Assembly (NCBI RefSeq): GCF_932526225.1
Contig: NC_064035.1
Coordinates: forward strand, 1,487,501 to 1,551,500
Reading direction: 5' to 3'
Source: Nematostella vectensis
Lineage: Eukaryota; Cnidaria; Anthozoa; Actiniaria; Edwardsiidae
Length of the DNA: 64,000 bases
Shown: positions 35,768 to 47,676 of the stretch, piece after piece
How the letters are laid out: the number at the start of each line of letters is the position of its first letter
How positions within the stretch are numbered: the stretch's first letter is position 1
The notes under the pieces: model-generated
Database searches by the model: none
Seen by the model: only the letters and a program-made list of their open reading frames with translations
Told to the model about the DNA's origin: nothing
Position numbers and translations under genes: made by a program

Positions 35768-37380
35768 TTTAACCCGGGACACTTAAATTCTATGTCATCT
35801 TTTTCTTTTTCGGGTCATCTAGAATATGAAGAATATGAACTATGTAAAACAACAAATGCACATCGCTTGGAAATAATTCATTACAACAGCGAGTTGTATA
35901 GCAACACTCGAACGTACATCAAATCCCACATTAGATGACAATGAATTCGTTAAGCGAGCAGGGACTATTCGGTCCCGATGTTGAATTCATGAATTATATG
36001 AAGAATTTTTAAACATTTTCCAAATGAAAGAAAATTGCGGCGAAAATTAGGCCTCATCGATGCAATGACCATCGGTCAACAAACAAAATAAAATTTTTCA
36101 TCTCTCGATTCGCGAAAGAAAGTCGCTACACACCTCGAAATATCACTAGCTTTCCTTTGCGCGTAAGATTTATATTCCTGCAAGGGCGACGTAACAGGGA
36201 AGTCCCTGGTGAAATATGAGGGCAAAAATTATGCTACGGCAAAAAAATTACAATAACAGACAGCTGAGGTAAACGGAAACACGTAACTTATGCAGAGCGG
36301 AAAGACACATTTAGAGCGTAAAACGAGCCTAAAGCTATCTTATTGGTCTACTGGACTAGACAATCACGCTAATGGAATATTGTCATAAAAAAGTAGAAGT
36401 TAGTGACATCAACGATTAGATTACTTGGTTCTCGGAGTTTTGGCGTGATGTATGCGAAGGTGGGTTTTCTCAGAGGAGAAACTTAAAAAAGTAAAGTACA
36501 GCGAAATAGATTGTGCGTATTTCAAGCTTACATCGCTCGTTGTTTTCCAAGATTTTTCCCAAAATTTGTATTCGGAAACTTTCGTATTTGATGCCTCTTT
36601 TCAAAACATAAACAACAATATTATTTATATTTCGATAGACATTACGATTACTATTTGCCAACAACGCGTACCACATTTGTGGTAGGATCGAGTTGTCGCT
36701 TACCTGTGACTTCAGACGAAGACCTTTAGCTTATCAAAGAATCCCGAACTAGCTCAAAGCAGTATTAATAAACTTTTACAAGTTAGCTCCGTTCACTCCA
36801 TCAGGCCTGTTGTTTAGTCTTTTAGTAACCAAAATGCACAGTTTGATCAAGGAATTAGCGACCAACGTCACCTGAGAAGAACAAAAATAGTGTAATAACT
36901 TTGACCAATCAGTGAGCTCGTTATGATTGCGAAGGTAACACTGGCCAATCACAAGGGTCGGTAGAATAATGTCTAAAAAGTACATGTCCCGTTTCGCGCC
37001 CTATCCTGCCGAGGGGAGCGGGACGAATGATTTCGTATTTCTCTTAATAAAAACTGCCAATTAAAAATAGGTCAACTTTGTCATAATACAAGCACTGTGC
37101 CAGTCTCTGGTGCCAGCCTTGTGCCGTATTTAGGGAACACTTGAATACGATTTCGAGGTTGGTCTTGACTTCCCCTTTTTTAGCTAGCTTCTATCTGTTT
37201 CTATTGAACTAAAAAATCCGATATCAACAAATAAACAAGTTGGTTAACTATACCATTTGTTTATCATCGAGGAACCTTAGGTAGAAATTTTAACACAGGA
37301 AGCCCGATTCTAAACACAAAGTTGACACCTTTTTAATTTGTAATGACCTTTGTAATTTGTGTGGATCCTAGACTAATTTC
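35768..37380. other. 5' flank of NEK10; no gene recognised
   Basis: The NEK10 promoter and 5' UTR should lie just above 35767 on the minus strand. I see no TATA box or other named site I would defend. 36000-37380 contains short open frames on both strands without recognisable domains. Confidence 0.4.
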
Positions 37381-37384
37381 TGAT

Positions 37385-37600
37385 TATAATATCTTGTCTG
37401 GTTTCTGGCTTCCCTGCTATCAGAGGCCTCTTTTCTCTGTATTTCGGAGTAAAGAGGCCTCTGCTAGCAGGGAAGTTTCTGGCTTGGACGCTTGCAGATT
37501 TCTCTATGCCATCAATCTCGTTCCCAGAGCCCACGTACCTTTGTGGCTGCGGCAAGGTACCATAAAGGTAGTGGGCACTGGGAACGAGATTGCTATGCCG
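37385..37600. mobile_element. Foldback (MITE-like) element with two nested inverted repeats
   Basis: TTCCCTGCTATCAGAGGCCT (about 37409) is mirrored by AGGCCTCTGCTAGCAGGGAA (ending about 37475), and AATCTCGTTCCCAGAGCCCA (about 37512) by TGGGCACTGGGAACGAGATT (ending about 37592). Two hairpins side by side, with no coding capacity; interrupted-palindrome elements like this are common short transposon derivatives. Confidence 0.7.
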
Positions 37601-37604
37601 GAAT

Positions 37605-38172
37605 CATTTCAAAGATATTTTCTTCCACGCAAGATATTCTTACAGATATACGATTCCTTAATTGCTCCCTATATCTCCTATGCTCTAGCAGTATGGGGAT
37701 CTGCTGATAAGTGTCATTTCAATAGAATTCTGCTTCTACAAAAACGTGTTATTCGTTTCATGTAGTTCGATGAACGATGAGAACATGCAATCTCCCTTTT
37801 TTTTCTGATATTTTTCCGATAAATTTTTCTTATTATGAAAATATATGCTGCCTAATGCATGATGTCCGAAACACTAGAGCTCCCAGTAACATAATCGATC
37901 TATTCACGGATATCAAAAGTGTGCACACCTACAACACACGCACATCGGCTTCTGATAACTTTTACATAATTCGCTCAAAACTACAAAAACAGTATAATGC
38001 TTTCTCTAGAGTGGGGGCTCGAATTTGGAACGAGATGCCAGCCACGCTTAAAAGTAAGCCAAAAATGTTATTCAAGACAAAACTTCATCAAGCTCTGTCT
38101 GAGATATTATTGAATGCTGATGACTATTTTGACAATTCACAAATATGTAAGGCAATCAAACTCTTGCACTAA
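37605..38172 (+). pseudogene. LINE reverse-transcriptase C-terminal remnant, frameshifted
   Basis: Reads LQIYDSLIAPYISYALAVWG, then LLLQKRVIRFM and a TAG at 37763. After a frame change it continues as LMHDVRNTRAPSNIIDLFT and ...FSRVGARIWNEMPATLKS, ending TAA near 38170. The LYxSLIxPYxxYxxxVWG and LQKRxxR blocks are typical of the region after the reverse-transcriptase active site in non-LTR retrotransposons. The active-site motif itself is absent, so this is a 5'-truncated, broken copy. Confidence 0.75.
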
Positions 38173-38299
38173 ATAGATTTAATACACTTCGTGTTCTAAC
38201 AAAGATCAGTTATCCTTCTATATGCTTTTCTAATTGAAATGACTATCTCCTCCCTTTCTCCATTTTCATATTCTTGTTTTGTTTCTCTGCTTTTCTGCA

Positions 38300-39345
38300 T
38301 TTGTGTTTGTGCTTTTATGATAAGCTGAACTTTAGTCTTCATATCAGTGAAATATGTAAGAAAGCAAGCCAAAAAGTTGGTGTGTTGGTAAGGCTTAGAA
38401 ATCTAATCCCAGTAGACGCCAAATTACAACTTTATAAATCAGCAATTTTACCCAATCTCACATATTGTCACACGGTATGGCACTTTTGTAAAGCCGCTGA
38501 TGCTAGAAAGTTAGAGAGAGTCCAAGAGAGGGCTCTACGCGCAATATTTAATAACAGAACTGACACTTATGCTGAACTTTTAAGGAGAGGGCGATTGTCA
38601 AGCTTAGAGAATAGAAGATTACAATACATTCTTATATTAATGTACAAAGTTAGAAATTCCCTAGCTCCTGAGCATATTCAAAGTATATTTTTTCAGCAAG
38701 ACAGGAGTTACAACTTGAGGAGCGATTTTCCTGTTCCAAGATTTAATACAATCACATATGGTAGACACAGCATAAGGTTACTAGGCCCCTATATTTGGGG
38801 TAAAATAAGTCAGGAACTTCGTAATAAGACCAGCCTACAGGCTTTTAGGACGGGAGTGCGCACTCTTGATGTGCTTGGCCTGCTGGATGGCGCATGTGAC
38901 TGCATCGCATGCTCATCCTAGTGGGGTGGGCACGTGGGGTGGTCCCGTGTGCTGTCTGGCGGTCGGGCACATGAGGAGTATGCACTACCCTTGTATCATA
39001 TTTTTATATTAATTTGTTTTGTTATTTATTTATATGTTGCTTGTTTGTTTGTTTGTTTGTTCTTGTGTCTATTTGTATACACATGTCTGTTTACTTGTAT
39101 CTACGCCTGTGATAGTTCGTCTATATAGTGTTTGTGTATATAATATATTATATTAATATGTATAATACGTATAGTTTTCTATAATATTTTTAATATTTTA
39201 AATATAGCTAGATGAGATTCTAAATCATATTATTTATTAATTATCTGACTATTTATTTTTTATAGTGTCCACAATTAGCTTTTTTTAGCTAAACACTTTT
39301 GACACTTAAATAAAGTTTATGTATGTATGTATGTATGTATGTTTG
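38300..39345 (+). pseudogene. Second LINE 3' end (Jockey/CR1-like), 5'-truncated, with TATG tail
   Basis: A 215-codon frame covers HISEICKKASQKVGVLVRLR, LYKSAILPNLTYCHTVWHFC, LERVQERALRAIF and a C-terminal NLRSDFPVPRFNTITYGRHS block, ending at 38921. These are the C-terminal reverse-transcriptase motifs of non-LTR elements; endonuclease and RT catalytic parts are missing. An AT-rich 3' UTR with AATAAA (39310) and a TATG tandem tail (about 39317-39341) mark the element end. Clade assignment is tentative. Confidence 0.78.
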
Positions 39346-41320
39346 TATCTCGTCATTGAGATTTTACTAAATTTTTAGTGTTTTCCTTAACGGAGCCGCA
39401 ATGATTAGTCCCAGACTACCTGCGGATCAGTCATAAAATGAAATATAATAAAAAAAAATAGTATCAAAGATCACCTAGAGTAATTTTCGCAGTTTTTGTC
39501 AACCTTGCTTTATTAGATGACTTTGAATTAACTTCTCTTTGAAGTCAAATATAAGAAATATTTAAATATTTCAAAGTAAAGGTTATTGCCTCTCTAAACA
39601 TGTATACAACTTTTAAATTTGACAGTTCATTATGGGTCATCTAAGCGAAAATCGCTACATAAGTAGTTTATGAGCTCCTGCCACCAAGAACGCGCGAGAA
39701 ATAATTAGCATGCGGTGACTACTATTGGATCCCCCCTGTAAATATAAATATTAGATAATTATTAAGTTATGTTCTTGCTTCTTCTGATTGGTTCAACACA
39801 GAAAATCACCGATAAGATATACAAGATAAAATATACAAGGGAGGTCATGATTCACGTTATTTCTTAAAAATCTTTTTTATCTTTTGCGAAATGTTTAAGG
39901 CAATAGACATGGCGATAATCATAACAAATATCCTTTAGGAGAGTGGACACTCGATTATAGTAATATTTCTAATGATGTATTAATTGGAAGAAAATGTGTA
40001 TGAATATCACTTACAGGGTTTTCGTTTTTTGGCGATGGCCTCAATCCTAGTGAAGTGCGAAATGTCCAAGTGAAGTGAACGTGTTCGTCAATTCATTGAT
40101 AATTTTTAGATTCAAAGTGACGTGACCAAGAACTCGTGACAATACATAATTCAAAACGGAAATACTAATGCGGAAGGAAATCAATATATGATGGATTTTT
40201 CTTTAAAAAAAACCCTTTTAAGTTTATACATTACATGCGCCCCATTTTGAAATGTTTTTGTATCGACATTCCTTCCTTCACTTAATAGTCCTTTACTTAG
40301 TGTTAAACGGCCGATACACTGTATGGCTCACGTCATGGAAACCGCAATAACAGCATGCATTATTGAAGTATGTTTAAGTGTTTGTTGCTCTCAACAGTGA
40401 TTAAATTCGCACGGATTGCGACGTGATTTCATTAGTATTCGCCGTCTTTGCCCTCCGGACTTCACGCAACAATGACTGACATGTGAGCTGTTGTACCGAC
40501 GGCGTAGCTGTTTCATCCAAAGAACGCGCCAGAAGTAAGACTTTCTCGGTTGAAATATCACGTAAACAGTAAAAAGCGGAAATTCTAACCTGTTGCTGCT
40601 TGTAAAAAAAAAAATAATGGTAACAAAAAATAAGTGAGAAAGATAATAATAACCCAGGTTAAGTGAGAGATGGATTGGACAACGTTTAAATTATCTGTTT
40701 AGTAAGTAAATGATTTTACCCCAAATAAAAGTCTATCTATCATTTATCTATCTATTCTTGTCCTTAGTGTTAATCTGCTGTTGCTATTATGGAAAATCTA
40801 ATGTGCTATCTTGCCAAAAAAAAGCGCGCCGCCTTTTTATGCGTAGTAAGCACCAAGAGGCTAGTGAAGACGATTGCTGACCGGTCATGATGACTCATCT
40901 ACTTTAAGTTTATGCAAATTCGAATCGTCCAACGATGCCTGCGTATGATGGCGTTCTTTACACTGACCGCCTTTGTGAATGCCTTGCCTACCGAAGAATC
41001 GCCAAATCTTTTCGCATACGATATCTGACTGGCTGCGGCCACCCCTTTCCCTGTCAGCATAATTCGTGGCTTCGCGCTGAAGCCGTATTTAAAGACGTTA
41101 TCCTTATTTATTGTGGTTTCGGTTACATGATTCCTCGGCTTAATAACCTCTATCACATGTTTTTTGTGTGTGCGATAGCTGTAATAAACCTACTTTTTGC
41201 CACCGACCCTTTTGTTAAAATGCGTGAAATAGAGATGGATAAGATACATTAGATTAATGTGTATTATGTGAGTCATGTGATTAACAGCACCAAATAACCA
41301 CCTAAGCCACATCAACGGTA
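39346..41320. other. Intergenic, no gene recognised
   Basis: Contains overlapping open frames near 40899-41252 (85 codons minus, 105 codons plus) with no domain I recognise, plus AT-rich sequence. I do not annotate a gene. Confidence 0.5.
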
Positions 41321-41325
41321 TGTTC

Positions 41326-41494
41326 CAGGCGCGTTCCCAGGATTGGCTGAAGGGGGGGAGAGGGTGCAGTTATAGGTATCATATGGAAAAAGCATAGTAT
41401 TTGAAGATTCCATAAGAAATGACTCACTTTTGGCCGCCAGGGGGGGGGGGACTGCGCGCACCCTGTGCACCCCCCTGTGTACGCGCCTATGTCC
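41326..41494. mobile_element. Short MITE with GGCGCGTTCCCAGG-type termini
   Basis: The left end AGGCGCGTTCCCAGGATTGG is matched in inverted orientation by CACCCCCCTGTGTACGCGCC at the right end. Inside is TATCATATGGAAAAAG...ATTCCATAAGAAATGAC and a G-run. Similar internal sequence recurs at 50880-51075. Confidence 0.65.
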
Positions 41495-41906
41495 GAAACA
41501 CGATAGCATGTCCTGTACTGCAAAATGTTAAATCCAGTCTTCTCCAACAAGCTGCATTGAAAGGATATAAATAAAAACGTTGAAAACGCTGACCTGTTGT
41601 CATCGACGGTGCTAGATACGCACTGACATGTACTGCGTGTGGCCTGAATAAAGGCTCTCCAGTTTAGGGGTAATAAATGGTCTCCCGAATTCTTGAAGTG
41701 CTCGTTTTCTTTATTTGAGCCCTATAGAGATCATTTACATTTTATGGCCGTCGAAAAGCGGTCTATTATTATTTTGAAGAATTATGTTGAAGATTTTGTG
41801 TTTTATGCGGGCCTACCAACTCCCCAACCCCCCTCCCCCTCCGTCATTCAGGCTAGGATTGTTGAATAAGGATCAACCAATAAAAGGATCAATTTTGTTG
41901 AAAATC

Positions 41907-42190
41907 ACCCTGCTGGCAGAGCTTTCTTCCTGTTTCTTTCTATCAGTTTACTTATCGGTATACCCTGGGTACCAGAGGCTCCAAACTTCGCGGCGACAAC
42001 TATTCGCTCAAAACGTTTCGCCGCGAAGCTCGGAGCCTCTGGTACCCAGAGGCTCCGTATCGCATCTCTGTTCTTTCGCGTTCTCGTTTGCGGACACAAA
42101 CAAATTAGAACGCGAAAGAACAGATACGGGACAGAGGCGCGAAGTGAACTGATAGAACCAAACAGGAAAAAAGCTCTGCTAGCAGGGTGA
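41907..42190. mobile_element. Foldback MITE with ~45-bp terminal inverted repeats
   Basis: CACCCTGCTGGCAGAGCTTT at the left mirrors AAGCTCTGCTAGCAGGGTG at the right, extending through the CTATCAGTT/AACTGATAG pair. Two inner hairpins: GGTACCAGAGGCTCC with GGAGCCTCTGGTACC, and GTTCTTTCGCGTTC with GAACGCGAAAGAAC. No coding capacity. Confidence 0.8.
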
Positions 42191-42784
42191 ATGAAACTTA
42201 GCCAGTCCATAGCGTGTCTAGGCACAGCTTATGACGGAAGTCACGCGCGTGTGTTGTGTTTTGCCATGGAGCGATTCTAGGAATTGTTGTTGCGAAATAG
42301 ACAATAAACAGGAACTTTCGTTATGAGCGCGCTGTAGCGGCACTTCTTGATCAAACAATGGCTGTTTGTGAAATATCGTAACTAGCATTGGCACTATAAC
42401 ATAAGTGCGGCCCTACAAGAATCCATGCAAACGATTTGAATCACGAGGTAAAAAAAAATCGAGACTGGCTGCCCCGAACTCGACTTGAGGCGGGGCTTAC
42501 AAAGAACTGTGACAGATGTCGACAGATGCCAAATCCGACAGCACTTTCATTTTTTATTAAAACAATCGTGTCATGCAATTATTAAAGCAAAAGAACATCG
42601 TCAGATGTACATGCTGAGATACTGCTGGTCTATCATGCTAAAAGTGCGAGTTTTGGGGAGATTTCTTATTATTTCTTATTCTTTCAAGTGCAGGGGAATT
42701 TCCCCTTTGTTCCGGGAATATGAAAATAACGCTGAGAACATAGTCATGTGCTGACCCCGGAAAATCTCTTGACCTCAGATGGGC

Positions 42785-42792
42785 TATATAAA
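42785..42792 (+). promoter_or_regulatory. TATA box of the chitin-binding protein gene
   Basis: TATATAAA in GGGCTATATAAACAGC. It lies about 105 nt upstream of the inferred 5' UTR donor (GAG|GTGAGAG at 42895/42896) and would place the transcription start near 42815-42820. Position and quality fit a core promoter; no experimental support. Confidence 0.6.
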
Positions 42793-42815
42793 CAGCTCCC
42801 TTTCCCCTGCTTTTA

Positions 42816-42895
42816 TTCGGCCCGAGATTCTCTTAAAGTCGACAATAACGCCGAGTGCTGAGAGGTGCAGAGCTGAGCTTCTTATCCCCATCGAG
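42816..42895 (+). other. Inferred 5' non-coding exon of the chitin-binding protein gene
   Basis: The stretch between the TATA box and a strong donor ATCGAG|GTGAGAG. The next exon begins after a pyrimidine-rich acceptor (CTCTCGCTCTCTTTTAG) at 43484, four nt before the ATG. The 5' boundary is estimated from TATA spacing only. Confidence 0.5.
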
Positions 42896-43487
42896 GTGAG
42901 AGATTTTGGTCATTTTGAGAATCAACTAAGAGCAAAAGTAACTACTAGCCTGAATTAATGCAAGCGTCCTGTGCCTGAGGCTCATCCTGACTTGTAATGC
43001 AAAGGAGTGGGATACGAGCCCTAATACCTTTTAGAACTATATTAGTTTCTTTATAGGAAATCATTTCCTCGTTTTATTGCTATTTCGTAAGCATTTGTTT
43101 TCGCACTAGAGTATTTTAAACCAACCCAGTGTTATGAATGCAAATGCAAACTGTACATATCAAAATATAATACGTGCACAACCACATTTAACTTTGCAAA
43201 ACGAGATATGAGATACGCCCCTATGCTATAACTGAAAGATCAATTGCAATTTTTCCCTTTTCCTAAAAATCAAAAGCGTTTGCGATAAATGGAAGATTAT
43301 AAAAGCTGCTGATTTGAAGAGTGAATATTCCACCACTTGGATCATGCTGAATATTTGTTTTAGTTGAGGTCAAACTTGTCTCCGACAATCGCCTTCTTGA
43401 TTTGCAACTATGCCACCTTTTATTGCAGATAAAGAAATCATTTGTTTCACCTCTTCTAATACATTCCTCTCGCTCTCTTTTAGAAAT

Positions 43488-46400
43488 ATGAAGTCTGCAG
43501 CCGTCTTTTTGCTGGGTCTTCTTGTTTGCCATTGTTCTGCGTTAGGTAGGATATTTTTTAATACCGGAAAAACTGAACTGCGCATGCTCAGGAGGGAGCG
43601 TGTTTCGTCCTGTCGGAATAACAGAAGCGGAGATTCACATTTTGCCGTAATGTCATTCAGGGAGTTTATTTACAGAAAAGAGGAGAAGGCTAGATTAATT
43701 ACCCTCTAGCAGGAACAGCGAAATCAACAATGAGTTTCCACATTCGAAGAGGCCGTACTCAGGATTTTTCTTGTGTTTGTGTGTGTGAAGGGGGGGGGGG
43801 GGGGGGGGGGGGTGCGAAATCCGAAAAAGTAGACCTAATTTCTTCGGGGGTGGGGGGGGGGGTTAAGAGGGTGCCGTTGCAGTATCTCCACGGGATGTTT
43901 TTTTTTTTTTAATCGGATTTGGTCTCAAAACGAGCCTGTCTTATACATTAATGACATACCAAAGTGATCTAGAATGCCTTTTTTTAATCTAATTCGCTTA
44001 TGTTTTATGGTTTAGTCTACAAATAGCACGTCTACTGCAAACCGAATGTAGGCCTTTGGGCCGTTGTAGGGGGCGCGAACGCATCCCCTGCACCCCCCTG
44101 GGTACGGGCCTGGCTTACTAGATCTAGAAAGAAGGCCCTTTCATCGATTATCCTCACTGTGAAAAGAACATCAAATGACAACTGTCAATGCATAGACAAT
44201 TGTTCTAAGTAATATACACTAATATGTAGTATCTGATATTTTTAAGGGGCCAAAAGACTATATGCTTGCCAATGCTTGAGGAAAGAAATTTTGAAATAAC
44301 CCGCCTTCATTCTCTATTCCTCTCCCCCGAGCTTTTTCTTTAATATATTTGATGATCTTTCAATAAGAAATGACGCCTTCATTCTCTATTCCTCTTCCCC
44401 GAGCTTTTTCTTTAATATATTTGATGATCTTTCAATAAGAAATGACGCAAGTTTCGGCGGCGGAGATGGAGCATCACCTCTTGTGATCTCAATGTGTGCT
44501 TTACTTTACAATCCCAATGTGTGCTTTACTTTACAATCTCAATGTGTGCTTTACTTTACAATCTCAATGTGTGCTTTACTTTACAATCCCAATGTGTGCT
44601 TTACTTTACAATCTCAATGTGTGCTTTACTTTACAATCCCAATGTGTGCTTTACTTTACAATCTCAATGTGTGCTTTACTTTACAATCCCAATGTGTGCT
44701 TTACTTTACAATCTCAATGTGTGCTTTACTTTACAATCTCAATGTGTGCTTTACTTTACAATCTCAATGTGTGCTTTACTTTACAATCCCAATGTGTGCT
44801 TTACTTTACAATCTCAATGTGTGCTTTACTTTACAATCCCAATGTGTGCTTTACTTTACAATCCCAGTGTGTGCTTTACTTTACAATCTCAATGTGTGCT
44901 TTACTTTACAATCCCAATGTGTGCTTTACTTTACAATCTCAATGTGTGCTTTACTTTACAATCCCAATGTGTGCTTTACTTTACAATCTCAATGTGTGCT
45001 TTACTTTACAATCTCAATGTGTGCTTTACTTTACAATCCCAATGTGTGCTTTACTTTACAATCTCAATGTGTGCTTTACTTTACAATCCCAATGTGTGCT
45101 TTACTTTTCAGGCCTATTTGAGTCGCAGCTGGAGCATTTGTTGAGTGAAGGTAAATACAGTAATCCCGATAATGCACACTCCGCTCTCAAAAGGTCGCAC
45201 AACACTAGGTAACTACACCAATCTGTTCGCACCGCTAGCTAACTACACCAATCTGTTCGCACCGCTAGCTAAATACATCAATCTGTTCGCACCGCTAGCT
45301 AAATACACCAATCTGTTCGCACCGCTAGCTAAATACACCAATTTGTTCGCACCGCTAGCTAACTACATCAATTTGTTCGCACCGCTAGCTAACTACACCA
45401 ATCTGTTTGCACCGCCACACACAACACTAGCTAACTACACCAATCTGTTTGCACCGACACACTCATTACTAGCTAACTACACCAATCTGTTTGCACCGAC
45501 ACACTCATTACTAGCTAACTACACCAATCTGTTTGCACCGACACACTCATTACTAGCTAACTACACCAATCTGTTTGCAATGACACACTCATTACTAGCT
45601 AACTACACCAATCTGTTTGCACCGACACACTCATTACTAGCTAACTACACCAATCTGTTTGCACCGACACACTCATTACCAGCTAACTACACCAATCTGT
45701 TTGCACCGACACACACAACACTAGCTAACTACACCAATCTGTTTGCACCGCCACACACAAAACTAGCTAACTACACCAATCTGTTTGCACCGACACACTC
45801 ATTACTAGCTAACTACACCAATCTGTTTGCAACGACACACTCATTACTAGCTAACTACACCAATCTGTTTGCACCGACACACTCATTACTAGCTAACTAC
45901 ACCAATCTGTTTGCACGGACACACACACAACACAAGCTAACTACACCAATCTGTTTGCACCGACACACAATGTTGGGTAGCAGGGGGAAGGGGATACCAT
46001 TTGAAATAGTAACCAAGAAAAAGTGTTATATTCGAAAACAACTTCCAAATTTGCCTCTTGTGGGTGTATGCCCACACCCGTCTTTGATTTGTGTGCATTT
46101 ATTTGTCAAAACGCCCAAGAAATAGGATTTGGCTCCTTGAGACACCATGAACTCCGACCGCTCTAACTGGTGTGCATTTCAGCCATTGTCACAGCCTCAA
46201 GAGCCACGGATGGGTGAATGGTGTCGATGTTTCGACATTCGACACTTTAGCAGTAAACTCTAAGCGGGGATGTAGCACAAAAAGTTTTTCAGATACTTTT
46301 TTTCGACATAATACTGTTTTATCACGTATTTTAGATTCCAACTTTTGCACTGAGAGGCAAGATGGCAACTATGCAGACTCAAGCAACTGCAATCTGTATA

Positions 46401-47644
46401 TCACATGTTCTAATGGCTTTACCATAGCCAACCGCCACTGCCCAACAGGTCTAGCTTTCAACGAGGCAATCGGCATGTAAGTCACAGCCTTAGCCATCAC
46501 TGTAGCTATAAAAAGGCGTTGGCTATAACTGTATCTATAAGGGGGTTAGTTATCACTGTAGCTATAAGGCGCTTGCCTATTAATCCAATTTGTTTGTAAA
46601 CGTTTAAAAATGGCTCTGTAAGAAAACATGGATATGAAATTGCACGAGTTCAAAAACATGGATATGTAAATACGTAAGAGTTACAAAAAGTTTGACATTG
46701 AAATCATACACGAGTTAAAAAAACTTGAATAAGAAATTTATGGCTTCTCCAGGTGTGACTACCCAAGCAATGTTCCCGGATGCAGCGGCTCATCGGGCAG
46801 CGGCTTCTGTCATGAAAAATCGGACGGCAACTATAAAGATTCTGGCAATTGCCACGGATTTATTATGTGCTCAAACGGCCACACGTATCACATGACCTGC
46901 CCTGGGCAGACGAACTTTGACCCCGCGAAAAAGCGCTGTGAAGATTACGATTGTTCAGGTGAGATGTCTTATAAATAAAATAAATAAATAAATTGGAGTA
47001 ACTAATCACTCTCATTGCAGCTGGATTACGAGAGCGCAGATTTCAGACGCGGTAGAGTTTCCGGTAGAGTACGATGGATGGGGCTCTAGGCCTCTCTCGA
47101 GTGAGATGCTCGCATGAGTTTCCAGTTCGACAGATGGGGCCCTAGGTCTCTCTCGAGTGAGATGTCTCGCATGAGTTTCCAGTACGACAGATGGGGCCCT
47201 AGGTCTCTCTCGAGTGAGATGTCTCGCATGAGTTTCCAGTACGACAGATGAGGCCCTAGGTCTCTCTCGAGTGAGATGTCTTGCATGAGTTTCCAGTACG
47301 ACAGATAGGGCTTTAGGCCTCTCTCGAGTAAGATGTCTCGCATGAGTTTCCAGTACGACAGAGTGAGATGTCTCGCATGAGTTTCCAGTACGACAGATGG
47401 GGCCCTAGGCCTCTCTCGAGTTCAGGCGGAATTCATCAGACTATGCAAGACCACGAAGTGCTCTCTAGAGTCACTATTTTTCTTGTTAATGCGACGCGCT
47501 TCTGTGTTTAGATTCCTCTGTGTTAAAAAGCGAGAACAACATGATTTTAAATATAGCCATGACAAACTCTGTCCCTAATATCCCCCGGCCGCCATTGCGG
47601 AAAAGATCGAATCCCAAAATGAATTGAGCTACGCAAAGGAAGGC

Positions 47645-47676
<32 letters not shown>

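Noticed and set aside
40899-41252. Opposing 85- and 105-codon frames at 40.9-41.25 kb
   Set aside because: No recognisable domain, no convincing splice or promoter context; considered a receptor remnant but could not support it.
45145-46125. 326-codon frame with NYTNLFAP repeats (plus)
   Set aside because: It starts after a splice donor and runs through the 30/45-bp intronic array; the coding exons before and after it are in other frames and carry ChtBD2 domains.
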